Origin: a candidate division WWE3 bacterium CG_4_9_14_0_2_um_filter_35_11
GTDB taxonomy: Bacteria > Patescibacteriota > WWE3 > 2-01-FULL-39-13
Direction: 5' to 3'
NCBI GenBank assembly: GCA_002789015.1
Contig: PFSJ01000004.1
Coordinates: 1-37,863, forward strand
DNA length: 37,863 nt
Shown here: piece after piece, positions 8,551 to 19,945 of the stretch
Position numbering within the stretch: position 1 is the first letter of the stretch
Layout of the letters: every line of letters starts with the position of its first letter
Position numbers and translations under genes: made by a program
The notes under the pieces: generated by a model
The model's database searches: none
What the model was told of the DNA's origin: nothing
What the model saw: only the letters and a program-made list of their open reading frames with translations

Positions 8551-9030
8551 TTATTCAACAACCATTTTGCCTGTTTCATATACTCTTATCGTTTTGCTTT
8601 CTGTACCAAAATTTACAACAATATCTTGGCTTGCTCCAGCTGTTCCTGAAATTCTTTTCCCAGTTAATCTTTCGAATTCAATTGTACAAACGACACAACT
8701 AAAAGTAGATCCTGTGCCTGAAAGCGTTGACGTTTTAGAAGTACCAGAAGTACCATCGGTAAATAAAGGTTTAACAACATAGGTAGCTGTATTATTCGTT
8801 GGAATAATTTGCCAATTCGCATCTTTACCAGAAACAACAACCCCGTCAATTGCCTTACTTCTGGCGGATCTAATATTTTCCGCAAAAATATCTACATTAT
8901 TTTGAAAAGTGCGTCGATCTGCAAAATTGCCAAAAGAGGGAAGGGCAGCAACAGTTAAAATGCCCATAATTCCAACAACAATCAAAACCTCAATAAGAGT
9001 AAAAGAATTAAGATTATTGGACAGTCTCAC
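8551..9030 (-). CDS. Type IV prepilin-like protein (FimT/GspH-like)
   Basis: N-terminus LNSFTLIEVLIVVGIMGILTVAALPSFGNFADRRTFQNNVDIFAENIRSARSKAI. Confidence 0.8.
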   Translation of the reverse strand: MRLSNNLNSFTLIEVLIVVGIMGILTVAALPSFGNFADRRTFQNNVDIFAENIRSARSKAIDGVVVSGKDANWQIIPTNNTATYVVKPLFTDGTSGTSKTSTLSGTGSTFSCVVCTIEFERLTGKRISGTAGASQDIVVNFGTESKTIRVYETGKMVVE

Positions 9031-9052
9031 AAAAGAATATTAGCATAAAATT

Positions 9053-9511
9053 TTAGAAAGAATTTGTTAAACAATAATCTCCAGTACCACCAGCTCCAGT
9101 AGGAGTACACGTTGTTGCTCCATTCAATTGATCTGCACCAGATTCGAGTTTTGCACATAAGTTAAATGTTTGATATGGAGAAACCGAAGTGTAGCAGTAC
9201 GCAAAACCAGATTTTGGATCTGCAGGAATTGACTGAATATATTTGGGAGAACCAGCAAGTGGCAAAGCAGAAACCGAATTTCCGGATTGGGTCGCAGGAT
9301 ATGCATTATTATCCGCATAGTATTGCTCCAATGCACTTGATATCAAAGCCAAGTCTTTCTTTCTATTTGAATCACGGGCTTTGGCAAATTGTGTGTTTGG
9401 ATTTATAACAACAATCACCAAACCAGATAAAATCCCTATAACTCCAACAACAATCAAAAGCTCAATTAAAGTGAAGGCGAGGCGGTGAGGTTGGGCAGAG
9501 AATCTGGGCAT
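9053..9511 (-). CDS. Type IV pilin (GspG-like)
   Basis: AFTLIELLIVVGVIGILSGLVIVVINPNTQFAKARDSNRKKDLALISSALEQYYADNNAYP. Confidence 0.85.
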   Translation of the reverse strand: MPRFSAQPHRLAFTLIELLIVVGVIGILSGLVIVVINPNTQFAKARDSNRKKDLALISSALEQYYADNNAYPATQSGNSVSALPLAGSPKYIQSIPADPKSGFAYCYTSVSPYQTFNLCAKLESGADQLNGATTCTPTGAGGTGDYCLTNSF

Positions 9512-9525
9512 TTACTTAGAACAGA

Positions 9526-10193
9526 CTAACATAACAGAAAAAAACTATCAACATACCGCATACTGCACAGCACAAAAACTCCCATGTCGTTTGTTTGACT
9601 TTTTCGTAATTCATTGATAGCATGATTACGTTGGTTAACCGCAAGGTTTATTCGGCTAAACCCAAGCCGACGGCCAACATCTTTATTCAGTATCATCCCT
9701 GTTGTGCATTTCTCTTTCAAGATTTTTGTTTTGGGCATTGATAATACCAAATTTATCCTTCTTTTTTCAATCACTGCCTCAAAAGCCCAATATTTATATA
9801 GTTTTCCAGCTCTCTCGTATTCATTTTCCTCCTGCCAAAATGTAGCACGTTTTAGTAAGTCTATAGCACTGGGTAAAAGTCGGATGTTTGTTTCTATTCG
9901 TTTCGAGTCCCGTTGGCTTCTATTCCCTTTAAAAATTAAATATTTATCCCTTTTGCATTAAATATTATTTCACCATTATCAAATGCTGGACATAAAACGC
10001 TTTTGGTCTTGTCAAATATTTTTCTTATTTGGTCTTTGTAGCTAATTTTCATATCGGGTTGAAAATTCAAAACACTCGTACTAAATAATAACACTATCCA
10101 TGCACCCATGAATTTAGAAATGCGAATACATAAACTTGGACACTCTAATCTTTGTTTGTATTTTGGTGGAAAAACTCGCGACAAAGCCTCCAA
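9526..10193 (-). pseudogene. Frameshifted small ORF, possibly a BECR-fold (Barnase-EndoU-ColicinE5/D-RelE) nuclease-like protein
   Basis: ORF 9936..10193 ends ...CPAFDNGEIIFNAKGINI*; a -1 shift at gcaaaaggg continues into RDKYLIFKGNRSQRDSKRIETNIRLLPSAIDLLKRATFWQEENEYERAGKLYKYWAFEAVIEKRRINLVLSMPKT..., which joins the ORF at 9526..9774. Family call rests on recollection of similar proteins. Confidence 0.5.
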
Positions 10194-10210
10194 TTAATTA
10201 AGCATGAACA

Positions 10211-10624
10211 TCATAAAATACAACCGGCTCCTTGAGTTAACCTTTGAGGATCTCCTGAAACAATATCGTATGCACAAGTAAATTCGCATGCTACGGTTGA
10301 ACCAACACCTGCTGGCAAGGTTCCGGTTACGGAAATTACATTTCCTGTTGCCGAAACATCATAAGTTGATGTAGAAGGGGAGTCTACTGGATCAATTCCA
10401 CCAATTTTAGTCATGTCATTACATTTTAAAGGATCATATGTAGTTTGGGCACATGAAAAAAGGCCTAAACAAAGTTTATTCGTATTCGCTTGCAAAACTG
10501 CCTCCGCAGACTTTCTTTGTTGTGCGGCTGGATTTAAAACAACCAAAATAACACCAGCCAAAATACCAATAATAACAATAACTATCAAAAGCTCAATTAA
10601 AGTGAAGGCAGAAAACTTTGACAT
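10211..10624 (-). CDS. Type IV pilin
   Basis: AFTLIELLIVIVIIGILAGVILVVLNPAAQQRKSAEAVLQANTNKLCL. Confidence 0.85.
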   Translation of the reverse strand: MSKFSAFTLIELLIVIVIIGILAGVILVVLNPAAQQRKSAEAVLQANTNKLCLGLFSCAQTTYDPLKCNDMTKIGGIDPVDSPSTSTYDVSATGNVISVTGTLPAGVGSTVACEFTCAYDIVSGDPQRLTQGAGCIL

Positions 10625-10678
10625 CTTTAAAAATAAATATGTACTAAAAATACATTAACACAAAGATGGGAAAAACAA

Positions 10679-10706
10679 AAAAGGGCCCCAGTTTCCCGGG
10701 GCCTTT
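10679..10706 (-). terminator. Rho-independent terminator downstream of pilin 10748..11206
   Basis: GC-rich inverted repeat aaaagggcccc-agtttc-ccggggcctttt, T-rich tail on the minus strand. Confidence 0.75.
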
Positions 10707-10747
10707 TCGGATTGCTAAATCAGATAGCAAACTAAGCTAGTAACAAT

Positions 10748-11206
10748 TTACCAGCAACCTGCATCAGGAAGCAATCTAGTAGCAGTCCCTGCTCCGAAAT
10801 CAAAACTACAACTATAGTTACAAGCTGTTGAATCTGTTTTTGGCACACCAGCAGTAGCTGACAAAGTTCCTGTTATTGTAACAACATTTCCGGAAATAGC
10901 AGAAGCGAAAGTTGAAGCAGCTGGAATACCAGTAGGATCAGCAGCGCCAATTAAAGCTAGTGTCGTTGCAAAAGTCGCACTTCCACAATTTCCGGCAGTT
11001 GCCGTAGTCGCCGCGCATGAGTTTAATGCTAAACAAAGCTTATTTGTATTAGCTGAAAGGACTGATTCAGCAGACTTTCTCTGTTGTTTGGCTGGGTTAA
11101 GTACTACCAAGACTACACCGGCTAAGATTCCGATGATAACGATAACTATAAGTAACTCGATAAGGGTAAACCCTTTTCTTCCGAAGCGGACAGGAAATGT
11201 ATTCAT
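10748..11206 (-). CDS. Type IV pilin, paralogue of 10211..10624
   Basis: GFTLIELLIVIVIIGILAGVVLVVLNPAKQQRKSAESVLSANTNKLCLALNSCAATT. Confidence 0.85.
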   Translation of the reverse strand: MNTFPVRFGRKGFTLIELLIVIVIIGILAGVVLVVLNPAKQQRKSAESVLSANTNKLCLALNSCAATTATAGNCGSATFATTLALIGAADPTGIPAASTFASAISGNVVTITGTLSATAGVPKTDSTACNYSCSFDFGAGTATRLLPDAGCW

Positions 11207-11238
11207 TCTTCGTACTTTTTATCGAGGAAGGCTATTTA

Positions 11239-11988
11239 TCATAACAATCCTAGATACAAATTAATTAAATTAAAACCAACTAAATAACTAATCGTAAACC
11301 CAAATATTAGAAAAGGCCCAAACGGTATAGTTTGCGTTATCCGCTTCCTTCCCCTTATAACGAGTATTACCCCAACAATTGCCCCTGTCAAGAAGGAGAT
11401 AAAAAGCATAACTAAAGATAATGTTGGACCTAAAAAAAGTGCCAATATTCCAGATAAATAAATGTCGCCTTCACCCATAGCTTTGCCCTTTGAACCCAAA
11501 TATAGGATGCCGAAAAATGCGGAGGTTATAAGGGCTGCCCTGACATGATCCCAAATCGGGAAGTACATAAGGGCAGCCCCAATCAGATACGTCCCAACCA
11601 ACAGATAAAGATATATATCCGGAATAACATAATACAAAAGATCCGTAAAGACGATCAGGATTAAAACCAGTAAAACTAAAGCAAAAAACAAAGCTTGCAA
11701 TAATGGATAGCTCGCAAAAATAAATCCTGCACAGATCGCTGTAAAAAATTCTATAACAATATGTATTGGCGGAATACTTTTTTTACAGTATCTACATTTT
11801 CCTTTTAGAAACAAAAATGAAAAAACCGGTATCAAATCCATCATCGAGAGTTCATGCTTACATGAAACACAATAAGACCTTCCCTTAACAAATTGCTCCC
11901 CTCGATAAACACGTTCAATTACGACATTCAAAAATGATCCAATAAAAAGAAAAAAAATAAAAGCAATTAAAAAGATAATTAAAACCAT
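11239..11988 (-). CDS. pilD: Prepilin peptidase
   Basis: GSFLNVVIERVYRG, CVSCKHELSMMDLIPVFSFLFLKGKCRYCKKSI (two CxxC), and GKAMGEGDIYLSGILALFLG (GxGD). Confidence 0.92.
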   Translation of the reverse strand: MVLIIFLIAFIFFLFIGSFLNVVIERVYRGEQFVKGRSYCVSCKHELSMMDLIPVFSFLFLKGKCRYCKKSIPPIHIVIEFFTAICAGFIFASYPLLQALFFALVLLVLILIVFTDLLYYVIPDIYLYLLVGTYLIGAALMYFPIWDHVRAALITSAFFGILYLGSKGKAMGEGDIYLSGILALFLGPTLSLVMLFISFLTGAIVGVILVIRGRKRITQTIPFGPFLIFGFTISYLVGFNLINLYLGLL

Positions 11989-12504
11989 TTATCGTCCCGC
12001 TTCCAACTTTTTAATTCGTTCTTCGTGGTCACAAATGAGATCCTGATTTCTTTTTGCGATACTAGTTGATGCGACTTGCTCTACCTCTATGTCCATTGTT
12101 CTAGAAACCATAGAATCCTTATATCCTAAAAGATCAATTCTCATATCTGCAAACATGGGCTCAAGACTTCTAATAATGTCTTCTTTGAAAAAGTCGAATT
12201 TAAAATCAATATGCTTTTCTAATCTATCAAATCTTTCTTCATGGCTATCTAATCTTTCGTTAATATTGACTAATTGTTTATCAATCTGGTTAAAACGCTC
12301 ATCAATTTGTGTAAAACGTATATCATGATCATCTAACCTTTCTTCGATTTTATCTAGTCGCGCCTCAATTTTATCTAACCTTACTTCAATTTTATCCAAA
12401 CGGGATTCTATTTTCTCAAATCGTACATCCATATAGCTAATTAAAACCGATAGCTTTTCATCTAGATATTCAGTCGTTAAAGGCGTCTGCTTTTGGCTTT
12501 TCAT
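11989..12504 (-). CDS. Coiled-coil protein with heptad repeats
   Basis: RFEKIESRLDKIEVRLDKIEARLDKIEERLDDHDIRFTQIDERFNQIDKQLVNINERLD heptads; internal Met start chosen. Confidence 0.6.
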   Translation of the reverse strand: MKSQKQTPLTTEYLDEKLSVLISYMDVRFEKIESRLDKIEVRLDKIEARLDKIEERLDDHDIRFTQIDERFNQIDKQLVNINERLDSHEERFDRLEKHIDFKFDFFKEDIIRSLEPMFADMRIDLLGYKDSMVSRTMDIEVEQVASTSIAKRNQDLICDHEERIKKLEAGR

Positions 12505-12597
12505 GCAAGTATTCAACCACACATTTTCATTGCTATCAAGCGAGAAATGTTAAATTTTTCATTAAAAAGATCTAAACTTTGCATGGCCAAAAGAAGA

Positions 12598-13080
12598 TCA
12601 TTCTGGCACGCAAATATGTGTGCCTGGAGTTGCACTAGCTCCACTTGAATTCTGATAGGCTTGAGATAAAAAAGCCTGCGACGCAGGAACAAAACAAATA
12701 TGGACAACACTTGATGAATCCAAAGTCACAATAAATGAAGAAATATTTGAACCGCTTGCAAAACTAGAATCGACTTCGCCAACAGCAACCAAACGGTTCA
12801 ACCAGCAAGATGAAACAGTCGAAGCCCCATTACTAGAAGGCGCACTACAATTAGAAACAGAACCCCATGGATACACACCATTATATGAAACAAAATATCT
12901 ATTTACTGCCGATAAAAGGGCGGCACTATCTGTTTTCTTAGTTCCATCCCTCGCTTTTCCAGTTTGTTCTTTTGGATTTAAAGTCACAAGGATAACACCT
13001 GCTAAAATCGCTAAAATTGCAATCACAATACTAACTTCTATTAACGTAAGACCTTTAAAAAATTTCATTCTCAGCAACAT
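12598..13080 (-). CDS. Type IV prepilin-like protein
   Basis: KGLTLIEVSIVIAILAILAGVILVTLNPKEQTGKARDGTKKTDSAALLSAVNRYF. Confidence 0.8.
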   Translation of the reverse strand: MLLRMKFFKGLTLIEVSIVIAILAILAGVILVTLNPKEQTGKARDGTKKTDSAALLSAVNRYFVSYNGVYPWGSVSNCSAPSSNGASTVSSCWLNRLVAVGEVDSSFASGSNISSFIVTLDSSSVVHICFVPASQAFLSQAYQNSSGASATPGTHICVPE

Positions 13081-13092
13081 AAACGAAGTATA

Positions 13093-13800
13093 TCACTTAG
13101 AAATAATAGGGAAGTTGATCAAAAAACTTTCAATCCCCATCGACACATTAGCATTATTTGACCTTATTTTTTCAACTACCTCCATAAGATAAATCAAATT
13201 CTCTTGGCAAGCTTTTGTACTCAAATTAATTGAGTTGCCATTCTTACCTAGTGAGTCCAAAAGCATATTCCTTAAAAACATCTGCCAATTTTTCAAAAAC
13301 TCAACCGCAAATACTCTATCCTTAAATTTTGACTTGCTACTTGAAAACCAGTCGAACCTTTCCCCAATATCCATACTTATAACTTCAATAAACTCATCAA
13401 ATGAGTCGCCAGAAGAAAAAGAAGTGGAGGATTTTTGTGGATTTTTAATCCTCGTGATAATGCATCTAGATAAAACTGTATCAATTAAATTTTTTGGATT
13501 ATCAACTGATAAAACAATTTGAAGATATTCCGGAGGCTCCTCTATTAATTTGAGCAAAGAATTTTGAGCCTCAACAGTCATTAATTGGGCATCCTTAATT
13601 ATGGCGACTTTTTGAGTTGAATTAAGTGGGCGCAGGCTCGCGAACTTTATAAGTTCGCGAGCCTGCGCAATCGATATTTTTTTCCCACCCTCTGATTCAA
13701 TTAACATAGAATTACCATCTATCTCGGATAGCTTATAATTCTCTGTAATAAAAGCGTCTCTTGATTCTTTATTTTCTGACGTGATAATTAACGTTTGCAT
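13093..13800 (-). CDS. holB: DNA polymerase III delta-prime-like subunit
   Basis: ISIAQARELIKFASLRPLNSTQKVAIIKDAQLMTVEAQNSLLKLIEEPPEYLQIVLSVDNPKNLIDTVLSRCI. Confidence 0.85.
   Translation of the reverse strand: MQTLIITSENKESRDAFITENYKLSEIDGNSMLIESEGGKKISIAQARELIKFASLRPLNSTQKVAIIKDAQLMTVEAQNSLLKLIEEPPEYLQIVLSVDNPKNLIDTVLSRCIITRIKNPQKSSTSFSSGDSFDEFIEVISMDIGERFDWFSSSKSKFKDRVFAVEFLKNWQMFLRNMLLDSLGKNGNSINLSTKACQENLIYLMEVVEKIRSNNANVSMGIESFLINFPIISK
13631..13669. repeat. Intragenic perfect palindrome (18-bp arms, 3-nt loop) in holB
   Basis: GCGCAGGCTCGCGAACTT-tat-AAGTTCGCGAGCCTGCGC. Confidence 0.95.
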
Positions 13801-13834
13801 AATTAATCCCTATGATATACTGAACCTAGAGATC

Positions 13835-15646
13835 ATGTCGACAAACACTGCCCAAACGTTAGAAGACTTATTGCTCGCTGATGGACTTATTAGCAAGCAC
13901 CAATACGAAGAAATCAAAAACGAAAAACTTCGTTCTGATAAATTAACCAAACAAATAATCCTTGAAAACCAATACATAGATGAAACTCAGCTTGCAATGG
14001 AATCATCAAAGCTTGAAGGAATTCCATTTATTGACCCGCTTAACCTTTCGATTCCACCTGAAACCGTTCAATCAATTCCTGAAGAAATGGCAAAGAAATA
14101 TACAATCATTCCTATTGAAAAAAACGAGAACACACTTGGCATCGCAATGGCCGATCCTCAAGATTTATTAATTATTCAATTTCTCGAGAGAAGCTTAAAA
14201 CTTAAAATAAAGCCATACACCAGTACAAGAAGTGCCATATTGGGCGCGATAGATAGGGAATATAGCAAAAGCCTTGGGAAGGATGTAAATAAAGCCATTG
14301 AACAAGCAACAGAAACTTCGACAAAAAAAATGACGGAAAGTTTGCAAAATATTGATCAAGCAAAACAAATTATAAAAGTTTCACCGGTTGCCCAAATAGT
14401 TAGCGTTATCATTGAATACGCTGTTAAATCCGGTGCATCTGATATTCATATAGAACCTTTTGAAACAGGCACTAGAATAAGATATAGAATTGACGGAATT
14501 TTACAAGAGAAATTCCCACTACCAAAAGAAATTCATAATTCAGTAGTTGCAAGAATAAAAATCCTTGCAAATATGCCAATTGATGAAAGACGAAAACCTC
14601 TTGATGGTAAATTTAGAGTTATTTTTGGTGATTCTAAAACTGATTTACGCGTTTCAACACTTCCAACCATTTTTGGTGAAAAAGTTGTTATACGTCTTTT
14701 GAAAGATCAAAAAGCTGTATACACATTAAAAGGCCTAGGAATATGGGGAAATGCACACAACGTTTTCAACAAAGCACTTAAGCAAACAACAGGAATAATT
14801 TTAGTGACTGGGCCAACTGGATCTGGAAAAACGGTTACATTGGCAACTGCGCTATATAAAGTTAACTCAATTAAAGTAAATATAATTACACTTGAAGATC
14901 CAGTTGAAATAAACATTCCCGGAGTTAATCAAGTCCAAATAAATATAAAAGCGGACCTTACATTTGCAAACGGATTAAGATCTATATTAAGGCAAGATCC
15001 AAATATTATAATGGTTGGAGAAATTAGAGATGGTGAAACTGCTAGGCTTGCAATTCAAGCAGCACTTACTGGACACCTTGTTTTGGCAACACTTCACACA
15101 AACTCTGCTGCGGGTGCAATTCCAAGACTTACTGATATGGGAATCGAAAGTTTCTTCTTGGCATCGACAATAAATGCCGTTTTAGCACAGCGCCTGGTAA
15201 GAAAAATTTGCGAAAACTGCAAAGAAGAATATGAACCAGAAGAAAATATAAAAAAGGATATTCAAGAAACCTTGGGTGAAAAATTAATAAAGATTGGACA
15301 AGGCCACAACCCATTTAGTGACGTATATACTGATGAAGATGTTCCTATTAATAATCAAATTCAAAAAGAAACACAGGCAGAATTTGATATAAATAAATTA
15401 AAACTTTATAGGGGGAAGGGCTGTGAAAAATGCAACCAAACTGGATATAAAGGAAGAATCGGGATATACGAAGTATTAGAGGTAAATAATGAAATCCAAA
15501 AGCTTGCTGAAAACAACGCGATTACTGATGATATTGAAAAACACGCAAAGGATAATGGCATGATAACGCTCGTCCAAGATGGTTACCTTAAAGCATTATG
15601 GGGAATAACAACAATAGATGAAGTACATACAGTTGCAGATGAATAA
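13835..15646 (+). CDS. pilB: Type IV pilus assembly ATPase PilB
   Basis: GTGSGKTVTLATALY-type Walker A (GPTGSGKT), ASDIHIEPFETGTRIRYRIDG, GEIRDGETARLAIQAALTGHLVLATLHTNSAAGAIPRL, CxxC zinc motifs. Confidence 0.95.
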   Translation: MSTNTAQTLEDLLLADGLISKHQYEEIKNEKLRSDKLTKQIILENQYIDETQLAMESSKLEGIPFIDPLNLSIPPETVQSIPEEMAKKYTIIPIEKNENTLGIAMADPQDLLIIQFLERSLKLKIKPYTSTRSAILGAIDREYSKSLGKDVNKAIEQATETSTKKMTESLQNIDQAKQIIKVSPVAQIVSVIIEYAVKSGASDIHIEPFETGTRIRYRIDGILQEKFPLPKEIHNSVVARIKILANMPIDERRKPLDGKFRVIFGDSKTDLRVSTLPTIFGEKVVIRLLKDQKAVYTLKGLGIWGNAHNVFNKALKQTTGIILVTGPTGSGKTVTLATALYKVNSIKVNIITLEDPVEINIPGVNQVQINIKADLTFANGLRSILRQDPNIIMVGEIRDGETARLAIQAALTGHLVLATLHTNSAAGAIPRLTDMGIESFFLASTINAVLAQRLVRKICENCKEEYEPEENIKKDIQETLGEKLIKIGQGHNPFSDVYTDEDVPINNQIQKETQAEFDINKLKLYRGKGCEKCNQTGYKGRIGIYEVLEVNNEIQKLAENNAITDDIEKHAKDNGMITLVQDGYLKALWGITTIDEVHTVADE

Positions 15647-15660
15647 AGAAAGGAAAAAAC

Positions 15661-16740
15661 ATGTCCAAAGAATATTTAATTGACGAACTTTTAACAAAAA
15701 TGATAAGTGAGAAGGCGGAAGACCTGCACTTAAGTGCAGGTCTTCCGCCGACAGCGCAAATCGCAGGCGATTTGCGCCCACTTCCTGGATTTGGCGTTTT
15801 TGACAAAGAAGAAACAACTTATTTAGTAAGCCAATTATTTACAGAAGAACAAATCGCCATACTCTATGAAGAAAAAGAGTTAAATTCTCTTTATGAAATG
15901 GATGATAAATCACGTTTCAGGGTCAATGCATATTTCGAAAAAGGTAGACTTGCTGTTGCCATAAGATTAATTCTGTCACATATTCCTACACTCGACGAAT
16001 TAAATTTGCCGCACATTTTGTATGAATTTTGCAAACTTCCGCAAGGTCTTGTAGTTTTATCTGGAGCATCTGGTATGGGAAAATCTTCAACAGCCGCCGC
16101 CATGATAAATTGGATAAACCAAAATCGAAGCGTCCATATTGTAACAATAGAAGACCCAATAGAATATATTTTTGAATCAGACAAATCACTAATTCATCAA
16201 AGAGAATTATACGTAGATACGTTAAGTTGGACACATGCTCTTAAAGCATCATTAAGGGAAAGTGCGGATGTAATTTTTATTGGAGAAATCCAAGACACAG
16301 AAACAATGTTGCTTGCCATTACAGCTGCAGAAATGGGACACCTCGTAATAACTTCACTTCATTCATACTCAACAGTACAAACAGTAGATAGAATTGCGGG
16401 AATGTTCCCAGAGCAACAACAATCTCAGGTAAGAATGCAATTGGCATCAGTCGTCGAAGGCATAATAAATCAAACATTGGTACGAGGCGTTGATTCAAGT
16501 AAAAGATATCCTGCTGTTGAAATAATGATTGCAAACTCTGCGATAAGAAATACGATTCGCGAAGGCCATTCACACTTTTTACACAATTTAATTAACACAA
16601 GCGGAGACCTCGGAATGATTACTATGGAAAAATCACTTGCCGAATTAGTAATAAACGGAAAGGTTAATTTAGAAGATGCGTTAACAAAATCAACAAACAC
16701 AGATGAAATTATTAGATATACAAAAATCCGATCAAAATGA
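15661..16740 (+). CDS. pilT: Type IV pilus retraction ATPase PilT
   Basis: AEDLHLSAGLPPTAQIAGDLRPL, SGASGMGKSSTAAAMINWIN, IEDPIEYIF. Confidence 0.92.
   Translation: MSKEYLIDELLTKMISEKAEDLHLSAGLPPTAQIAGDLRPLPGFGVFDKEETTYLVSQLFTEEQIAILYEEKELNSLYEMDDKSRFRVNAYFEKGRLAVAIRLILSHIPTLDELNLPHILYEFCKLPQGLVVLSGASGMGKSSTAAAMINWINQNRSVHIVTIEDPIEYIFESDKSLIHQRELYVDTLSWTHALKASLRESADVIFIGEIQDTETMLLAITAAEMGHLVITSLHSYSTVQTVDRIAGMFPEQQQSQVRMQLASVVEGIINQTLVRGVDSSKRYPAVEIMIANSAIRNTIREGHSHFLHNLINTSGDLGMITMEKSLAELVINGKVNLEDALTKSTNTDEIIRYTKIRSK
15714..15749. repeat. Intragenic perfect palindrome (18-bp arms, no loop) in pilT
   Basis: GGCGGAAGACCTGCACTT|AAGTGCAGGTCTTCCGCC. Confidence 0.95.
15754..15777. repeat. Second intragenic palindrome (11-bp arms, 2-nt loop) in pilT
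   Basis: GCGCAAATCGC-ag-GCGATTTGCGC. Confidence 0.95.
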
Positions 16741-17945
16741 AATTCATATATAAGGCCAAGCTAAATGATGGAATAAGAGAGAGTAGCGGTACAATTGATG
16801 CCCCAAATAAAAATTTGGCAATAGCAAAACTTAGGTCTTCTGGCCTATTTGTTTATTCATTAAAACCAATCAAGGAAAAAGGTAATGGTTTTAATCTCTT
16901 TTCACTCCTCGAAGGAATTTCCCTTTCTGAAAAAGTAAAATTCACAGACCAAATGGCAAGCATGTTAAACGCAGGGCTTCCGATAACAAAATCACTTGAA
17001 ATACTTTCGACACAAACAAAAAATAAAAAGATGGGGCAAATTTTACAAAATATTTTAAACGATGTTGAGGGTGGTGCACCACTTTCCAAGGCTATGCAAA
17101 ATCAAGGCACTATTTTTTCTCCAAGCTATATAAGTTTGTTAAGAGCAGGCGAAGCATCGGGAAAAGTCGATGAAGTAATGAGAAGACTTGCCGACACACT
17201 AGAAAAACAACGAGAATTTGGCAGCCGTGTCAAAGGCGCCATGATTTACCCAGGAATTATCACTTCTGCAATGTTCATGGTCTTCTTTTTAATTGTAATT
17301 TTTGTCATACCTAAAATGTCTGCAATTTATGATTCGTTTAACATTGACTTACCATTTATGACAAGAGCATTAATTGCACTTTCTGATTTTTTAATAAAAT
17401 TCTGGTGGATAGCCATATCATTGATTCTCGCTTTTATTACAGGGATAAGAATGTTTTCAGCGACAAATGAAGGTGAAACTATCTTTTCGACAATAAGTTT
17501 AAAACTCCCAATATTTGGTGAAATAGCAAGACAATCGGCAATTGTCGAACTAACAAGGACACTTGGGCTTTTAGATGAAGCAGGCGTACCAATTATAGAA
17601 GCCTTAGCAATTTCAAAAAACTCAATGAAAAATAGACTTTTTAGAAACTCGATAGACCATTTTATTGATGATGTGAAACACGGTTTACCTCTATCTCAAT
17701 CAATTGACAAAGAAAAGATTTACCCACAAATGGTTGCACAAATGCTAGTAGTCGGTGAAGAAACTGGGACCGTAGGTGAAAGATTAAATGGATTAGCAAA
17801 ATATTATGAAGGTGAAGTTGATAAGGTCGTAAAAAATCTATCAACAGCAATGGAACCTTTGATAATGCTTATGCTTGGCGTAATGGTCGGGGTTTTGATC
17901 ATTTCAGTAATTATGCCTATTTATCAACTTACATCCCAATTTTAG
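16737..17945 (+). CDS. pilC: Type IV pilus inner membrane protein PilC
   Basis: FTDQMASMLNAGLPITKSLEILSTQ..., RAGEASGKVDEVMRRLADTLEKQ, VVGEETGTVGERLNGLAKYYEGEVD. Confidence 0.95.
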   Translation: MKFIYKAKLNDGIRESSGTIDAPNKNLAIAKLRSSGLFVYSLKPIKEKGNGFNLFSLLEGISLSEKVKFTDQMASMLNAGLPITKSLEILSTQTKNKKMGQILQNILNDVEGGAPLSKAMQNQGTIFSPSYISLLRAGEASGKVDEVMRRLADTLEKQREFGSRVKGAMIYPGIITSAMFMVFFLIVIFVIPKMSAIYDSFNIDLPFMTRALIALSDFLIKFWWIAISLILAFITGIRMFSATNEGETIFSTISLKLPIFGEIARQSAIVELTRTLGLLDEAGVPIIEALAISKNSMKNRLFRNSIDHFIDDVKHGLPLSQSIDKEKIYPQMVAQMLVVGEETGTVGERLNGLAKYYEGEVDKVVKNLSTAMEPLIMLMLGVMVGVLIISVIMPIYQLTSQF

Positions 17946-17973
17946 CAAGCTTCTGATTATCTTTCTATGGTAG

Positions 17974-19944
<1,971 letters not shown>

Positions 19945-19945
19945 T

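Noticed and set aside
9704-9961. Plus-strand 85-aa ORF
   Set aside because: Antisense to the more convincing frameshifted BECR-like reading frame.
15891-16573. Several minus-strand ORFs within pilT, pilB, pilC and gyrA
   Set aside because: Antisense shadows of strongly conserved genes.
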